A stretch of 6,946 nucleotides of DNA from Planctomycetota bacterium (GCA_029259975.1 JAJDEE010000421.1:1-6946), one strand, 5' to 3'. Positions 1 to 6,300 are shown, counted from the stretch's first letter. The notes: a model not told the origin generated them from the letters alone. Made by a program: numbers and translations.

Positions 1-751
1 CAAAACCATACCAGGAAATGACCGATGCACCAGTTGTCCCCAGCGCCCAAGCACCACGGCGATCCCCTTCGCTCAGCCCAGACCGAATTTCGCCAATCAT
101 TATCGTCTTGGTCAAGCCATCGGTCACTTCCCGCAACTCGACCGACACATTCGGCCCCATCATGCCGCGACGAAAATGATCCTGCCAACCGACGGATTTA
201 GGGCCAACATTCGAACTTGGCCACTTTATCGTGCCTATCGTATTCCCGATTGTAATCCCATTACCCGCATTGGCAGCGTAATTGCCGCGAGCCCAAGTCC
301 TTACTGAACGCCCCGTAGAAATAACAAGTGGCTCTTGGTTACGATCGCTATCGGAAGGACAAAGCATGCCAGACAGCACCGTGCTACGAGACTTCTCGTT
401 GACACTTGCAGACATGGGGAGACTAAAATCGAATGAGTCGTAAACGCCAGGTTGCTCGATATAGGGGAGGATCGCAATGACCCAATTGGCACCTGGTTTT
501 ACTGAGACGGCCGGATTATCATCCTCTTCAAACTCCGCACCGATTGGCAATTTGCCCAGCGCCGATTCGTAGTTGAGCACTCCTAATGCCATCTGGCGGA
601 TATTATTCTTGCATTGGATGCGTCGAGCCGCTTCACGTGCCGCTTGTACCGCAGGCAAAAGCAGCGCGACCAACACGCCAATAATCGCAATGACCACTAA
701 TAATTCGACTAAAGTAAATGCACCAAACTTCTGCTTGTACCGTTGAAACAT
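1..751 (-). CDS. DUF1559 domain pseudopilin-like protein (partial, C-terminus outside window)
   Basis: Reading the minus strand from the ATG at 751 gives 250 uninterrupted codons that run off the left edge, so the C-terminus is missing. Residues 12-30 form a type IV prepilin-like hydrophobic helix beginning FTLVELLVVIAIIG, followed by LLPAVQAAREAARR (31-44), the classic start of planctomycetal DUF1559 (SBP_bac_10) proteins. Other family landmarks are LPYIEQ (95-100), LCPSDS (130-135), GNYAANAG (156-163) and VTDGLTKTIMIGE (209-221). By family knowledge the leader is processed by a prepilin peptidase and the protein sits at the membrane or outside; the precise role of DUF1559 proteins is unknown. 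The residue before the expected cleavage point is Ala (GAFTLVE), not the usual Gly. The start is supported by AAGGA eight bases upstream. The gene is divergent from the amidase gene and has no visible co-transcribed partner in the window. Family assignment is firm; function is not. Confidence 0.93.
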   Translation of the reverse strand, partial: MFQRYKQKFGAFTLVELLVVIAIIGVLVALLLPAVQAAREAARRIQCKNNIRQMALGVLNYESALGKLPIGAEFEEDDNPAVSVKPGANWVIAILPYIEQPGVYDSFDFSLPMSASVNEKSRSTVLSGMLCPSDSDRNQEPLVISTGRSVRTWARGNYAANAGNGITIGNTIGTIKWPSSNVGPKSVGWQDHFRRGMMGPNVSVELREVTDGLTKTIMIGEIRSGLSEGDRRGAWALGTTGASVISWYGF

Positions 752-759
752 GATAAGAG

Positions 760-764
760 TCCTT
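760..764 (-). promoter_or_regulatory. Shine-Dalgarno site of the left DUF1559 gene
   Basis: On the minus strand AAGGA lies eight bases before the ATG at 751. This is good spacing and supports that ATG as the start. The short N-terminus before the prepilin-like helix (11 residues) also fits. Confidence 0.7.
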
Positions 765-946
765 CAGCAACGCGATTAAGAGAAAAGCCGCAGTGGACAC
801 AGCAGCTGCTACGTGTAGGCTACTAAGGTCGCATGCCCCTCGATTATCGTCCCTCGTTTATCAATCGTATTACATTATCGCACATGCTCCTAGAAGAGTG
901 TAGACGCTATCAAACGAAAAGGGTGGCTTTCTGTGCAATTTATCGA

Positions 947-975
947 TTGCGCAGGAAATCCTCAAAGTTGCGCAA
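947..975. promoter_or_regulatory. TGCGCA pair A (candidate operator)
   Basis: Two copies of TGCGCA start at 948 and 969, 21 bp apart. With flanks the arms are TTGCGCA (947-953) and TTGCGCAA (968-975). The pair ends 115 bases before the amidase start codon and lies about 200 bases upstream of the divergent DUF1559 start, so it could act on either gene. Because the hexamer is its own reverse complement, orientation cannot be assigned. The role as a protein-binding site is inferred from the identical spacing of two other pairs in this window. Confidence 0.55.
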
Positions 976-1011
976 GCCTTTCGTTTTACTTCCGTTCTTC
1001 GTGATGATGTT

Positions 1012-1017
1012 TATAAT
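1012..1017 (+). promoter_or_regulatory. Candidate -10 box (TATAAT) for the amidase gene
   Basis: A perfect TATAAT lies 72 bases before the ATG at 1090. No good -35 element is present: the hexamers at 16-18 bp spacing (around 988-995) match TTGACA poorly. A strong -10 with a weak -35 would suit an activator-dependent promoter. If transcription starts near 1024, TGCGCA pair A would be centred near -63, a common position for class I activators. This is inference from position only. Confidence 0.35.
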
Positions 1018-1089
1018 GGTCGCAGGGTATCCATAGCGCGTTCGGAACACGCACACCCTCCCTCAACCTTTCACGCCTGCAGTTATTTC

Positions 1090-4077
1090 ATGGGATCTAT
1101 CCACCGCTACCTTTCCAAATTCAGTCGTCGCTCTAGCAGATGGCTTTCCCATATCGCAAAAAAACGGTCCCGTCTCTTGCCCGGCAAATCGCTAAGGTAC
1201 GAACCACTAGAAGACAGAATTGCACTTTCTGGTGATGGACTTACTGATTTTGTGGCGCAGCCTGCGGGCGCGCTCGATGGAAAGATCGTCTATACCTCGG
1301 CAGGCCACGGCTTGGAGTGGAATAATGGCTTGGGCCGCTGGTACAACGGACGGGACGAAGTCCCGGGAACTGAGGTTCTCGAGTCGTTCGGAAATCAAGA
1401 TCAGATGACCTTCTACGCCGATTATTTACTCCGCGCCGGAGCGACTGTAGTGCCGATGCGGCCTGTCGGCCATCAGCTCAACGAAGTCGTGCTCGACAAC
1501 GATTCGGCCGGGGTGACCTACTCGGGATCGTGGTCCGACAGCACCAGCAGCGTCTTTTATGACGAGGACTACGGCGCAACGACGGACTCGGTGTCTTATC
1601 GGTTTGCGACCATCAGTCCGACCGAAACAGCAACGGCCACCTACACTCCCGATATTCCCGAAGCCGGTTTTTACCCGGTGTACACCTGGGTCTTAGATTC
1701 GTTCAACCGTACGAACCAACTCTATCGAATTCACGACAGCGCAGGCGGAGTTACTGAAATTACTGTCGACCATAGCAAGGTCGGCAAGGGCTGGGTTTAT
1801 CTAGGCACCTACCATTTCGACGCTGGTACAAGCGGCAATGTCGAGATCAGCAACCAAGCGACCGGAACACGCAAGGTCGTCGTCGCGGACGCGATACGCT
1901 TCGGCAACGGCATGGGCGATTTGAAAGACGGACCAAACGGACTGGGACATTCCAGCGGAACCCTCTCAGGACAGCCGCGAGAAGACGAAGCGGCCTTGCT
2001 CTGGCTTTGGCGATCGATCGGACAAGGCAATAATCCTGCTTCGGTTATCGGCACCAGCCATGTTTCTGCACCCACGCTGATGGCCGAGTATATGAATGCT
2101 GACACGAACCCATTCGGCACGTCTGTGTACATTGGGTTTCACTCGAACGCCGGTGGCGGGCGCGGCGCTGTAGGGCTGATCGACCAGACTTTTAGCGATC
2201 AAACGCCCAATCAGCCAGAACTGGCCCTGTATACAGGCAGGCAGATAAACCAAGATCTACAAGCATTAAACGGGCAGTTCGAGCATAACTGGGGTACCCG
2301 CACAACGCACACATTCTCGTCCAACTTCGGCGAGATCGACTTGGGCCAGAATGCCGAGATGGATGCCACTATCATCGAAACAGCCTTTCACGATAGTCAG
2401 CTTGATTCTGAGCTGATGCGAGATCCTAAAGTTCGTAGTCAAATTGCGCGGTCGACCTACGAAGCGACGCTGGAGTATTTTGACGATTTTGGAGGGCTTA
2501 GCAATCCACTCAGCCAGCCCTCAGTTCCACAGGGTATTTCCGCGACCACCGATGCCAGCGGAGAGATCCCCGTCTCCTGGACACCTGGCCCGACCGGCGT
2601 GCAAGGCGGAACGCCCTCGGCATATCGCGTTTATGTCTCGCGTAATGGCTACGGCTTCAGCGGTTATGTCGAGGTCGCCGGGGCAGGTGCTGGCTCGCGT
2701 ACCTTTGCCGCCGCAGACCTGGATAGCAACCCGTACTACTTCAAAGTGGTCGCGGTAAACAGCGGCGGCGAGTCGCCTCGTAGCATGGTTGCCTCGGCCA
2801 GCAAGCAAGACAGTAGTGGCGAGAGTCTACTCATCGTCAACGGCTTCGATCGCAACGACCGCTTCCTCAATGAGCGTTTCACTTACCCATTTCCCAATGA
2901 TGGCCAAGTCGATCGCGTGCGTCCGCGATTCAACAACACGTTTGACTACGTCGTACAGGTAGCCAACTCGATTGAAGTCAACGCCCCGAATATCGCTATC
3001 AATACAACCTCAAACGAGGCTCTGATCGCTGGCGGAGTTAGCCTTTCTGATTACGATGCGGTTGTCTGGATATCTGGTGAAGAATCGACCGCTGACGATA
3101 CCTTCAACGGCACCGAACAAACACTCGTCACAAACTATCTCAACGCCGGGGGCAAGCTACTCGTCTCGGGGGCCGAAATTGGCTGGGATCTCGACAACTT
3201 GAACAATGGACGTACCTTCTACAACAACGAGCTAAAAGCCAATTATGTCTCGGACGACGCGAATACTTATAATGTGCAAGGAGCTGCAGGGTCCATTTTT
3301 GCCGGGTTGACGTTCTCTTTTGACGACGGGTCGATCTTTTACGACGCACAGTTCCCCGACCAAATTTCCCCGCTGGGTGGCGCCACAACAGCCCTCAACT
3401 ATGTGGGTGGCTCGGGTGGCGGAGCGGCTATCCAATTTGACGGTGGCGCAACGAAGGTCGTCACTTTTGGGTTCCCCTTCGAGACGATCACCACCGAAGG
3501 TGACAGTGAGGCAGTGATGGATCGGGTCCTCGAATTCTTTGGACTCGGCGCTCCGACCGCAGACTTCGACGCCAATAGCAGCGTTGACGGCTCTGATTTC
3601 CTAGCTTGGCAACGCGGCTTTGGCAAAGTCGTGGATGTCAGCCTGGCCGATGGCGACGCTAACAGCGACGGCCAAGTTAACGCCGACGATCTCGCTGTCT
3701 GGCAAACCCAATACGGACAAAGCACCCCGCCGCCGCTGGCTGCTGCAACAGATCCTGGCGGTGCTGAAATCGCGGCAGCTACTTCAGACGATCTCAACGG
3801 CGCAAATTTGGCCGCAATCGTCGATTATTTTTATGACTCGCATGAAACTTTACCTCTTAAGACGACTACCCTCCAAACCAACCTAGCCGCTGCACCGTCA
3901 AGACAAGCCGCCAGCCAAAGCGAGTCTAACCCCGCAAGTGCGTCTCCAACTACCTCTGCCGACACGGGAATCCCAACTCCTGAAGCGACTCTCCCGAAAG
4001 AGGATTCGGAAAGCTCTGTCTCTTCGCCGCTGAAGAGCGTCGATCAGATGTTTGCCGAGTGGTACGAGGGGTCCTAA
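1090..4077 (+). CDS. Modular N-acetylmuramoyl-L-alanine amidase with golvesin-like, FN3, GATase1-like and dockerin domains
   Basis: 995 residues. Residues 37-48 (YEPLEDRIALSG) match the N-terminal motif shared by many planctomycetal extracellular proteins; no ordinary hydrophobic signal peptide is seen. About 65-465 reads as a zinc amidase of the Amidase_3 type, which cleaves the amide bond between MurNAc and L-Ala in peptidoglycan. Visible candidates are His73 (SAGHG), Glu98, His351 (FHSNA) and catalytic Glu430 (IIETAF). Between Glu98 and His351 sits a golvesin-C-terminal-like beta domain (about 132-272; VLDNDSAG, PEAGFYPVY, TYHFDAGTSG, VVADAIRFG). Then follow FN3 (about 476-570), a GATase1/ThuA-like Rossmann region (about 578-820; YDAVVWISGEE, NYLNAGGKLLVSG) and a dockerin with two calcium loops (Asp825-Asp836 and Asp854-Asp867). 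A Ser/Ala/Pro/Thr-rich tail (877-995) ends the protein. There is no cysteine. Related proteins are often labelled xanthan lyase by annotation transfer; nothing here supports lyase activity. The start has no clear Shine-Dalgarno. Domain calls are strong for the amidase, golvesin-like and dockerin parts, weaker for the GATase1-like part. Confidence 0.88.
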   Translation: MGSIHRYLSKFSRRSSRWLSHIAKKRSRLLPGKSLRYEPLEDRIALSGDGLTDFVAQPAGALDGKIVYTSAGHGLEWNNGLGRWYNGRDEVPGTEVLESFGNQDQMTFYADYLLRAGATVVPMRPVGHQLNEVVLDNDSAGVTYSGSWSDSTSSVFYDEDYGATTDSVSYRFATISPTETATATYTPDIPEAGFYPVYTWVLDSFNRTNQLYRIHDSAGGVTEITVDHSKVGKGWVYLGTYHFDAGTSGNVEISNQATGTRKVVVADAIRFGNGMGDLKDGPNGLGHSSGTLSGQPREDEAALLWLWRSIGQGNNPASVIGTSHVSAPTLMAEYMNADTNPFGTSVYIGFHSNAGGGRGAVGLIDQTFSDQTPNQPELALYTGRQINQDLQALNGQFEHNWGTRTTHTFSSNFGEIDLGQNAEMDATIIETAFHDSQLDSELMRDPKVRSQIARSTYEATLEYFDDFGGLSNPLSQPSVPQGISATTDASGEIPVSWTPGPTGVQGGTPSAYRVYVSRNGYGFSGYVEVAGAGAGSRTFAAADLDSNPYYFKVVAVNSGGESPRSMVASASKQDSSGESLLIVNGFDRNDRFLNERFTYPFPNDGQVDRVRPRFNNTFDYVVQVANSIEVNAPNIAINTTSNEALIAGGVSLSDYDAVVWISGEESTADDTFNGTEQTLVTNYLNAGGKLLVSGAEIGWDLDNLNNGRTFYNNELKANYVSDDANTYNVQGAAGSIFAGLTFSFDDGSIFYDAQFPDQISPLGGATTALNYVGGSGGGAAIQFDGGATKVVTFGFPFETITTEGDSEAVMDRVLEFFGLGAPTADFDANSSVDGSDFLAWQRGFGKVVDVSLADGDANSDGQVNADDLAVWQTQYGQSTPPPLAAATDPGGAEIAAATSDDLNGANLAAIVDYFYDSHETLPLKTTTLQTNLAAAPSRQAASQSESNPASASPTTSADTGIPTPEATLPKEDSESSVSSPLKSVDQMFAEWYEGS

Positions 4078-4162
4078 TGCCAAAACTCAAGCCTGCCATT
4101 AGGGCTGAGACCGTAAGTAGCCCCATATTAGCCCTGTAGTAGCCGTAAATAATTTCACGTTA

Positions 4163-4191
4163 TTGCGCAGGTCACTCCAAATCCTGCGCAA
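4163..4191. promoter_or_regulatory. TGCGCA pair B (candidate operator, perfect 9-bp inverted repeat)
   Basis: TGCGCA starts at 4164 and 4185, again 21 bp apart. Here the arms extend to a perfect inverted repeat, TTGCGCAGG (4163-4171) and CCTGCGCAA (4183-4191), with an 11-base spacer. A related CGCGCAAA lies at 4214-4221. The pair ends 114 bases before the ATG at 4305, nearly the same distance as pair A from its downstream gene. A weak -10-like TATGCT is at 4241-4246. The repeat is not followed by a T run on either strand, so an intrinsic terminator is unlikely. Confidence 0.55.
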
Positions 4192-4304
4192 AAATGGTGA
4201 AAATGTATAGTTTCGCGCAAATTAGCTTTGATGATTACGTTATGCTGTGAGACAATTGAAACCATCTAGTACGGTGATCTTTATTCGCAAAGTCTAAGAG
4301 GCAC

Positions 4305-4775
4305 ATGCAAGTGGCAAAGAGTGGAATGAGTAGGTTCTTGGCTATGTTTATGTTGCTTGGGATCGCAACAACATTACCTGGAACCACCGGTTGCGATTCG
4401 GTCGAACCAGCAACTACGTCAGTAGACCAAGCTCATTTGAAGGTACTTGGTATCCTCTATGGGAAATTCCTGAGCAAGAATCGGGGGCAAGCGCCCTTGA
4501 ATCGAAAGCAGTTTGTAGAATACTTGAATTCTAAACGTCTGAGCTGGGAAAAACTGGCAAACGACGCGGAACAATTCCTGACTTCGCCGTTTGATGGAAA
4601 ACCTTTGATTGTCCTCTATGGAAAATCCTACCACCAAGTGAATCGTCAGGGCACTTTTTGGATGGCCTACGAGAACGAAGGAGTCGACGGTAGTCACCGT
4701 GTGATAAACATACGTGGAGATGTCGAGAAAATGGATCCTCAACAAATCAAGCAACTCTTTCCCGAACAAGGGTGA
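4305..4775 (+). CDS. Small candidate lipoprotein, planctomycetal family of unknown function
   Basis: 156 residues. A short basic N-terminus precedes a hydrophobic stretch (about 11-24, FLAMFMLLGIATTL) and then GTTGC with Cys30, which could be a lipid-modified cysteine. The lipobox is imperfect (Thr rather than Leu at -3), so a simple signal peptide or anchor is possible. The mature part has ILYGKFLSKNRGQAPLNRKQF (about 50-70), LTSPFDGKPLIVLYGK (92-107), AYENEGVDGSHRV (121-133) and a C-terminal MDPQQIKQLFP. From memory, small proteins with this 'SP-x-DG-x-P...YGK...AYE-x-x-G' pattern recur beside DUF1559 genes in planctomycetes; no function is known to me. The gene ends 5 bases before the next ATG, indicating an operon and possible translational coupling. 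The ATG at 4305 has AAGAGG only three bases upstream, rather close; an ATG at 4326 (residue 8) is an alternative that keeps the whole signal region. Confidence 0.8.
   Translation: MQVAKSGMSRFLAMFMLLGIATTLPGTTGCDSVEPATTSVDQAHLKVLGILYGKFLSKNRGQAPLNRKQFVEYLNSKRLSWEKLANDAEQFLTSPFDGKPLIVLYGKSYHQVNRQGTFWMAYENEGVDGSHRVINIRGDVEKMDPQQIKQLFPEQG
4768..4772 (+). promoter_or_regulatory. Shine-Dalgarno site that favours the ATG at 4781
   Basis: AAGGG lies eight bases before the ATG at 4781, inside the last codons of the upstream lipoprotein gene. A GTG at 4772 in the same frame would overlap this site and leave no Shine-Dalgarno of its own, so I choose the ATG. The arrangement suggests re-initiation after the upstream stop. 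Confidence 0.65.
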
Positions 4776-4780
4776 AATCT

Positions 4781-5854
4781 ATGACCTTCAAAACTATGCC
4801 TACCATCAAACGTGGTTTCACGTTAGTAGAGCTATTAGTCGTGATCGCAATCATCGGCGTTTTGGTTGCTTTGCTATTGCCTGCCGTGCAAGCGGCCCGC
4901 GAAGCGGCACGACGCACCCAATGCATCAACCAGCTTCGTCAGGTAGGGCTGGGCATCTCCAACTTGGCTGATTCCAAAGGTGTATTCCCCACCGGTGGCG
5001 ACAAGATTTTCCCCGAAATCAAGAATTATCTCGAAGGCGGCGTTCCGTTAGGGCCTGCAAAACAAGGGCTTTCCTGGGCCTATCAAATTCTGCCCTATCT
5101 TGAAAAGAACAATCTGGCCAACATTACGACGCAGGCGCAACTTCAGTCAACCATCGTGCCAGATTACATCTGTCCTTCGCGACGTGCACCACTAGCCATT
5201 GATGATCTCCTTAGCCCTGAGCTATCTGTCACGCTGTCGGATTACGTAGGTGTGATACCTTGCGGATTTGAGGACTTCTCTCAGAACGAACGATTCTTTC
5301 CCGACGAAAGCGCTAGCCGACGAGAGCGTTTCTTCGGTGGCCCCGGGTCGACCTATATCACAGCCGTTCCTGCTGATGAAGTTTACATGGGGGTAATCGT
5401 GCGAACTTCTTATACCTTCAGTAACTCCGGGAGAGCTGGCTTTGTAAGGAAAAAAGTCTCCAATGTAAGCGCGCCCGTCACTTACGCGAAGATCACTGAT
5501 GGGACGAGCAACACGATGCTGGTCGGCGAGAAATTTCTTCGCCCCGATCTGTACGATGGCGGCAGTTGGTCTGACGATAAAGGTTGGACTGACGGATGGG
5601 ATCCCGATTCGATGCGTTCGACTTGCTTTATGCCCTTGCAAGACTCGCTGGCCGGAACAACCGGAATAACTGGGGATAGACTTTATGGACCAGCAACCGA
5701 CGTGGTCAACTTTGGTTCGGCGCACACAGGTGGCTTCAACGCCGTCTTTGCGGACGTATCAGTGCATACCATCAGTTACGAAGTAGACCCACAAGTATTC
5801 GATAACCTTGGCGATCGCCAAGATGGCGAAGTACTCGATCACAACGAGCTGTAG
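4781..5854 (+). CDS. DUF1559 domain pseudopilin-like protein (complete)
   Basis: 357 residues from the ATG at 4781; a GTG at 4772 would add three residues but has no ribosome binding site. RGFTLVE (11-17) is a classic prepilin peptidase site, with cleavage expected after Gly12, Phe at +1 and Glu17 at +5. A hydrophobic helix and LLPAVQAAREAARR follow (32-45). Further family landmarks are ILPYLEKNN (103-111), YICPSRR (129-135), ITDGTSNTMLVGE (238-250) and FGSAHTGGFNAVFADVSV (311-328), so the protein is complete to its usual C-terminal end. In the usual family motif DGSV the Gly is here Val326. By family knowledge these are secreted or membrane-anchored pseudopilin-like proteins of unknown exact role. 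It follows the candidate lipoprotein gene by 5 bases and is probably co-transcribed with it. Its N-terminal helix is nearly identical in protein sequence to the left DUF1559 protein, but the codons differ at many third positions, arguing against recent duplication. Confidence 0.94.
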   Translation: MTFKTMPTIKRGFTLVELLVVIAIIGVLVALLLPAVQAAREAARRTQCINQLRQVGLGISNLADSKGVFPTGGDKIFPEIKNYLEGGVPLGPAKQGLSWAYQILPYLEKNNLANITTQAQLQSTIVPDYICPSRRAPLAIDDLLSPELSVTLSDYVGVIPCGFEDFSQNERFFPDESASRRERFFGGPGSTYITAVPADEVYMGVIVRTSYTFSNSGRAGFVRKKVSNVSAPVTYAKITDGTSNTMLVGEKFLRPDLYDGGSWSDDKGWTDGWDPDSMRSTCFMPLQDSLAGTTGITGDRLYGPATDVVNFGSAHTGGFNAVFADVSVHTISYEVDPQVFDNLGDRQDGEVLDHNEL

Positions 5855-5908
5855 CCTTTTCAGCGTTAACGAATGACCAACGGATGCCTACCGCTGTGAT
5901 GTGGAAAA

Positions 5909-5924
5909 CCACTCGCAGTAGTGG
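5909..5924 (+). terminator. Weak hairpin after the DUF1559 gene, possible terminator
   Basis: CCACT (5909-5913) can pair with AGTGG (5920-5924) around a six-base loop, followed by CAATTT. The stem is short and the T run poor. It is the only hairpin near the end of the lipoprotein-DUF1559 operon, 54 bases past the stop codon, so it is listed with low confidence. Confidence 0.2.
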
Positions 5925-5950
5925 CAATTTGCCCTGTAGAACCTAAATGA

Positions 5951-5977
5951 TGCGCAATTCAGTCGCGCCGTTGCGCA
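5951..5977. promoter_or_regulatory. TGCGCA pair C (candidate operator)
   Basis: TGCGCA starts at 5951 and 5972, the third pair with exactly 21 bp start to start. It lies 337 bases before the ATG at 6314, further than pairs A and B lie from their genes. A TATAAA at 6027-6032 starts 55 bases after the second copy; in pair B the -10-like TATGCT starts 56 bases after, whereas in pair A the TATAAT starts only 43 after. Promoter placement is therefore uncertain. Confidence 0.5.
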
Positions 5978-6043
5978 AACACTCTTCAAACAAGTCGCTA
6001 GACGCCAAACTCATGAAAAAAACGCGTATAAACGCGAAACATT

Positions 6044-6049
6044 TGCGCA
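6044..6049. promoter_or_regulatory. Single TGCGCA copy downstream of pair C
   Basis: This seventh TGCGCA (in TTTGCGCAC) is the only copy without an exact partner 21 bp away. The hexamer 21 bp upstream, CGCGTA at 6023-6028, matches at four of six positions. It may be an auxiliary site or chance. Confidence 0.25.
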
Positions 6050-6130
6050 CCAAGCAGAGACAAAACCCTTGAATTTACAGGCTTTTCTTGTTAACCTGCT
6101 ACTAACAGTAGTTGGATACACAGTAGGGTC

Positions 6131-6176
6131 GTCGCCCGCCTGGCGACTCCTCGAAGCAGCTTTTCTCCTCGGGCGA
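6131..6176 (+). promoter_or_regulatory. Alternative hairpins in the probable 5' leader of the right-edge gene
   Basis: GTCGCC (6131-6136) can pair with GGCGAC (6142-6147) around a five-base loop. The overlapping TCGCCCG (6132-6138) can instead pair with CGGGCGA (6170-6176). The two pairings exclude each other, as in attenuators and some riboswitches. I recognise no known riboswitch class, and GC-rich DNA gives such stems by chance, so this is only a candidate. Confidence 0.25.
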
Positions 6177-6300
6177 AACAGGATTGGGAAGGCCTACCTA
6201 ATTAACTGCCTAAGACCGATTGCTGTCCAACAATCTGCCGTCTAGTGATGAACGCGGACACACCTGTAGAACGTCAACTTCTGAAGAAAACTCAAACGAA

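Larger units (their letters stand above)
752..1089. other. Divergent intergenic region, 338 bp, no convincing gene
   Basis: This stretch separates the minus-strand DUF1559 gene from the plus-strand amidase gene, so it should hold promoters for both. It contains a TGCGCA pair (948 and 969) and a TATAAT box (1012-1017). The only open frame of note, 833-1036 plus, has no recognisable family, no clear ribosome binding site and lies across these signals, so I do not call it a gene. No strong hairpin followed by a T run is seen. Confidence 0.7.

Noticed and set aside
932..953. Near-inverted repeat TGTGCAAT/ATTGCGCA as an extra operator arm
   Set aside because: It has one mismatch and a 16-bp offset not seen in the other two regions, so it is probably chance.
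833..1036. 67-codon plus-strand open frame in the divergent intergenic region
   Set aside because: It lies across the TGCGCA pair and TATAAT box, has no clear ribosome binding site and no recognisable family.
3399..3797. 132-codon minus-strand open frame inside the amidase gene
   Set aside because: It is antisense to the GATase1-like and dockerin coding region, whose protein is clearly recognisable; the frame is a by-product of the codon use.
4101..4135. Inverted repeat AGGGCT/AGCCCT after the amidase gene as a terminator
   Set aside because: The loop is 23 bases and no T run follows; too weak to call.
5222..5725. 167-codon minus-strand open frame inside the right DUF1559 gene
   Set aside because: It is antisense to a well-conserved family protein and has no recognisable domain of its own.
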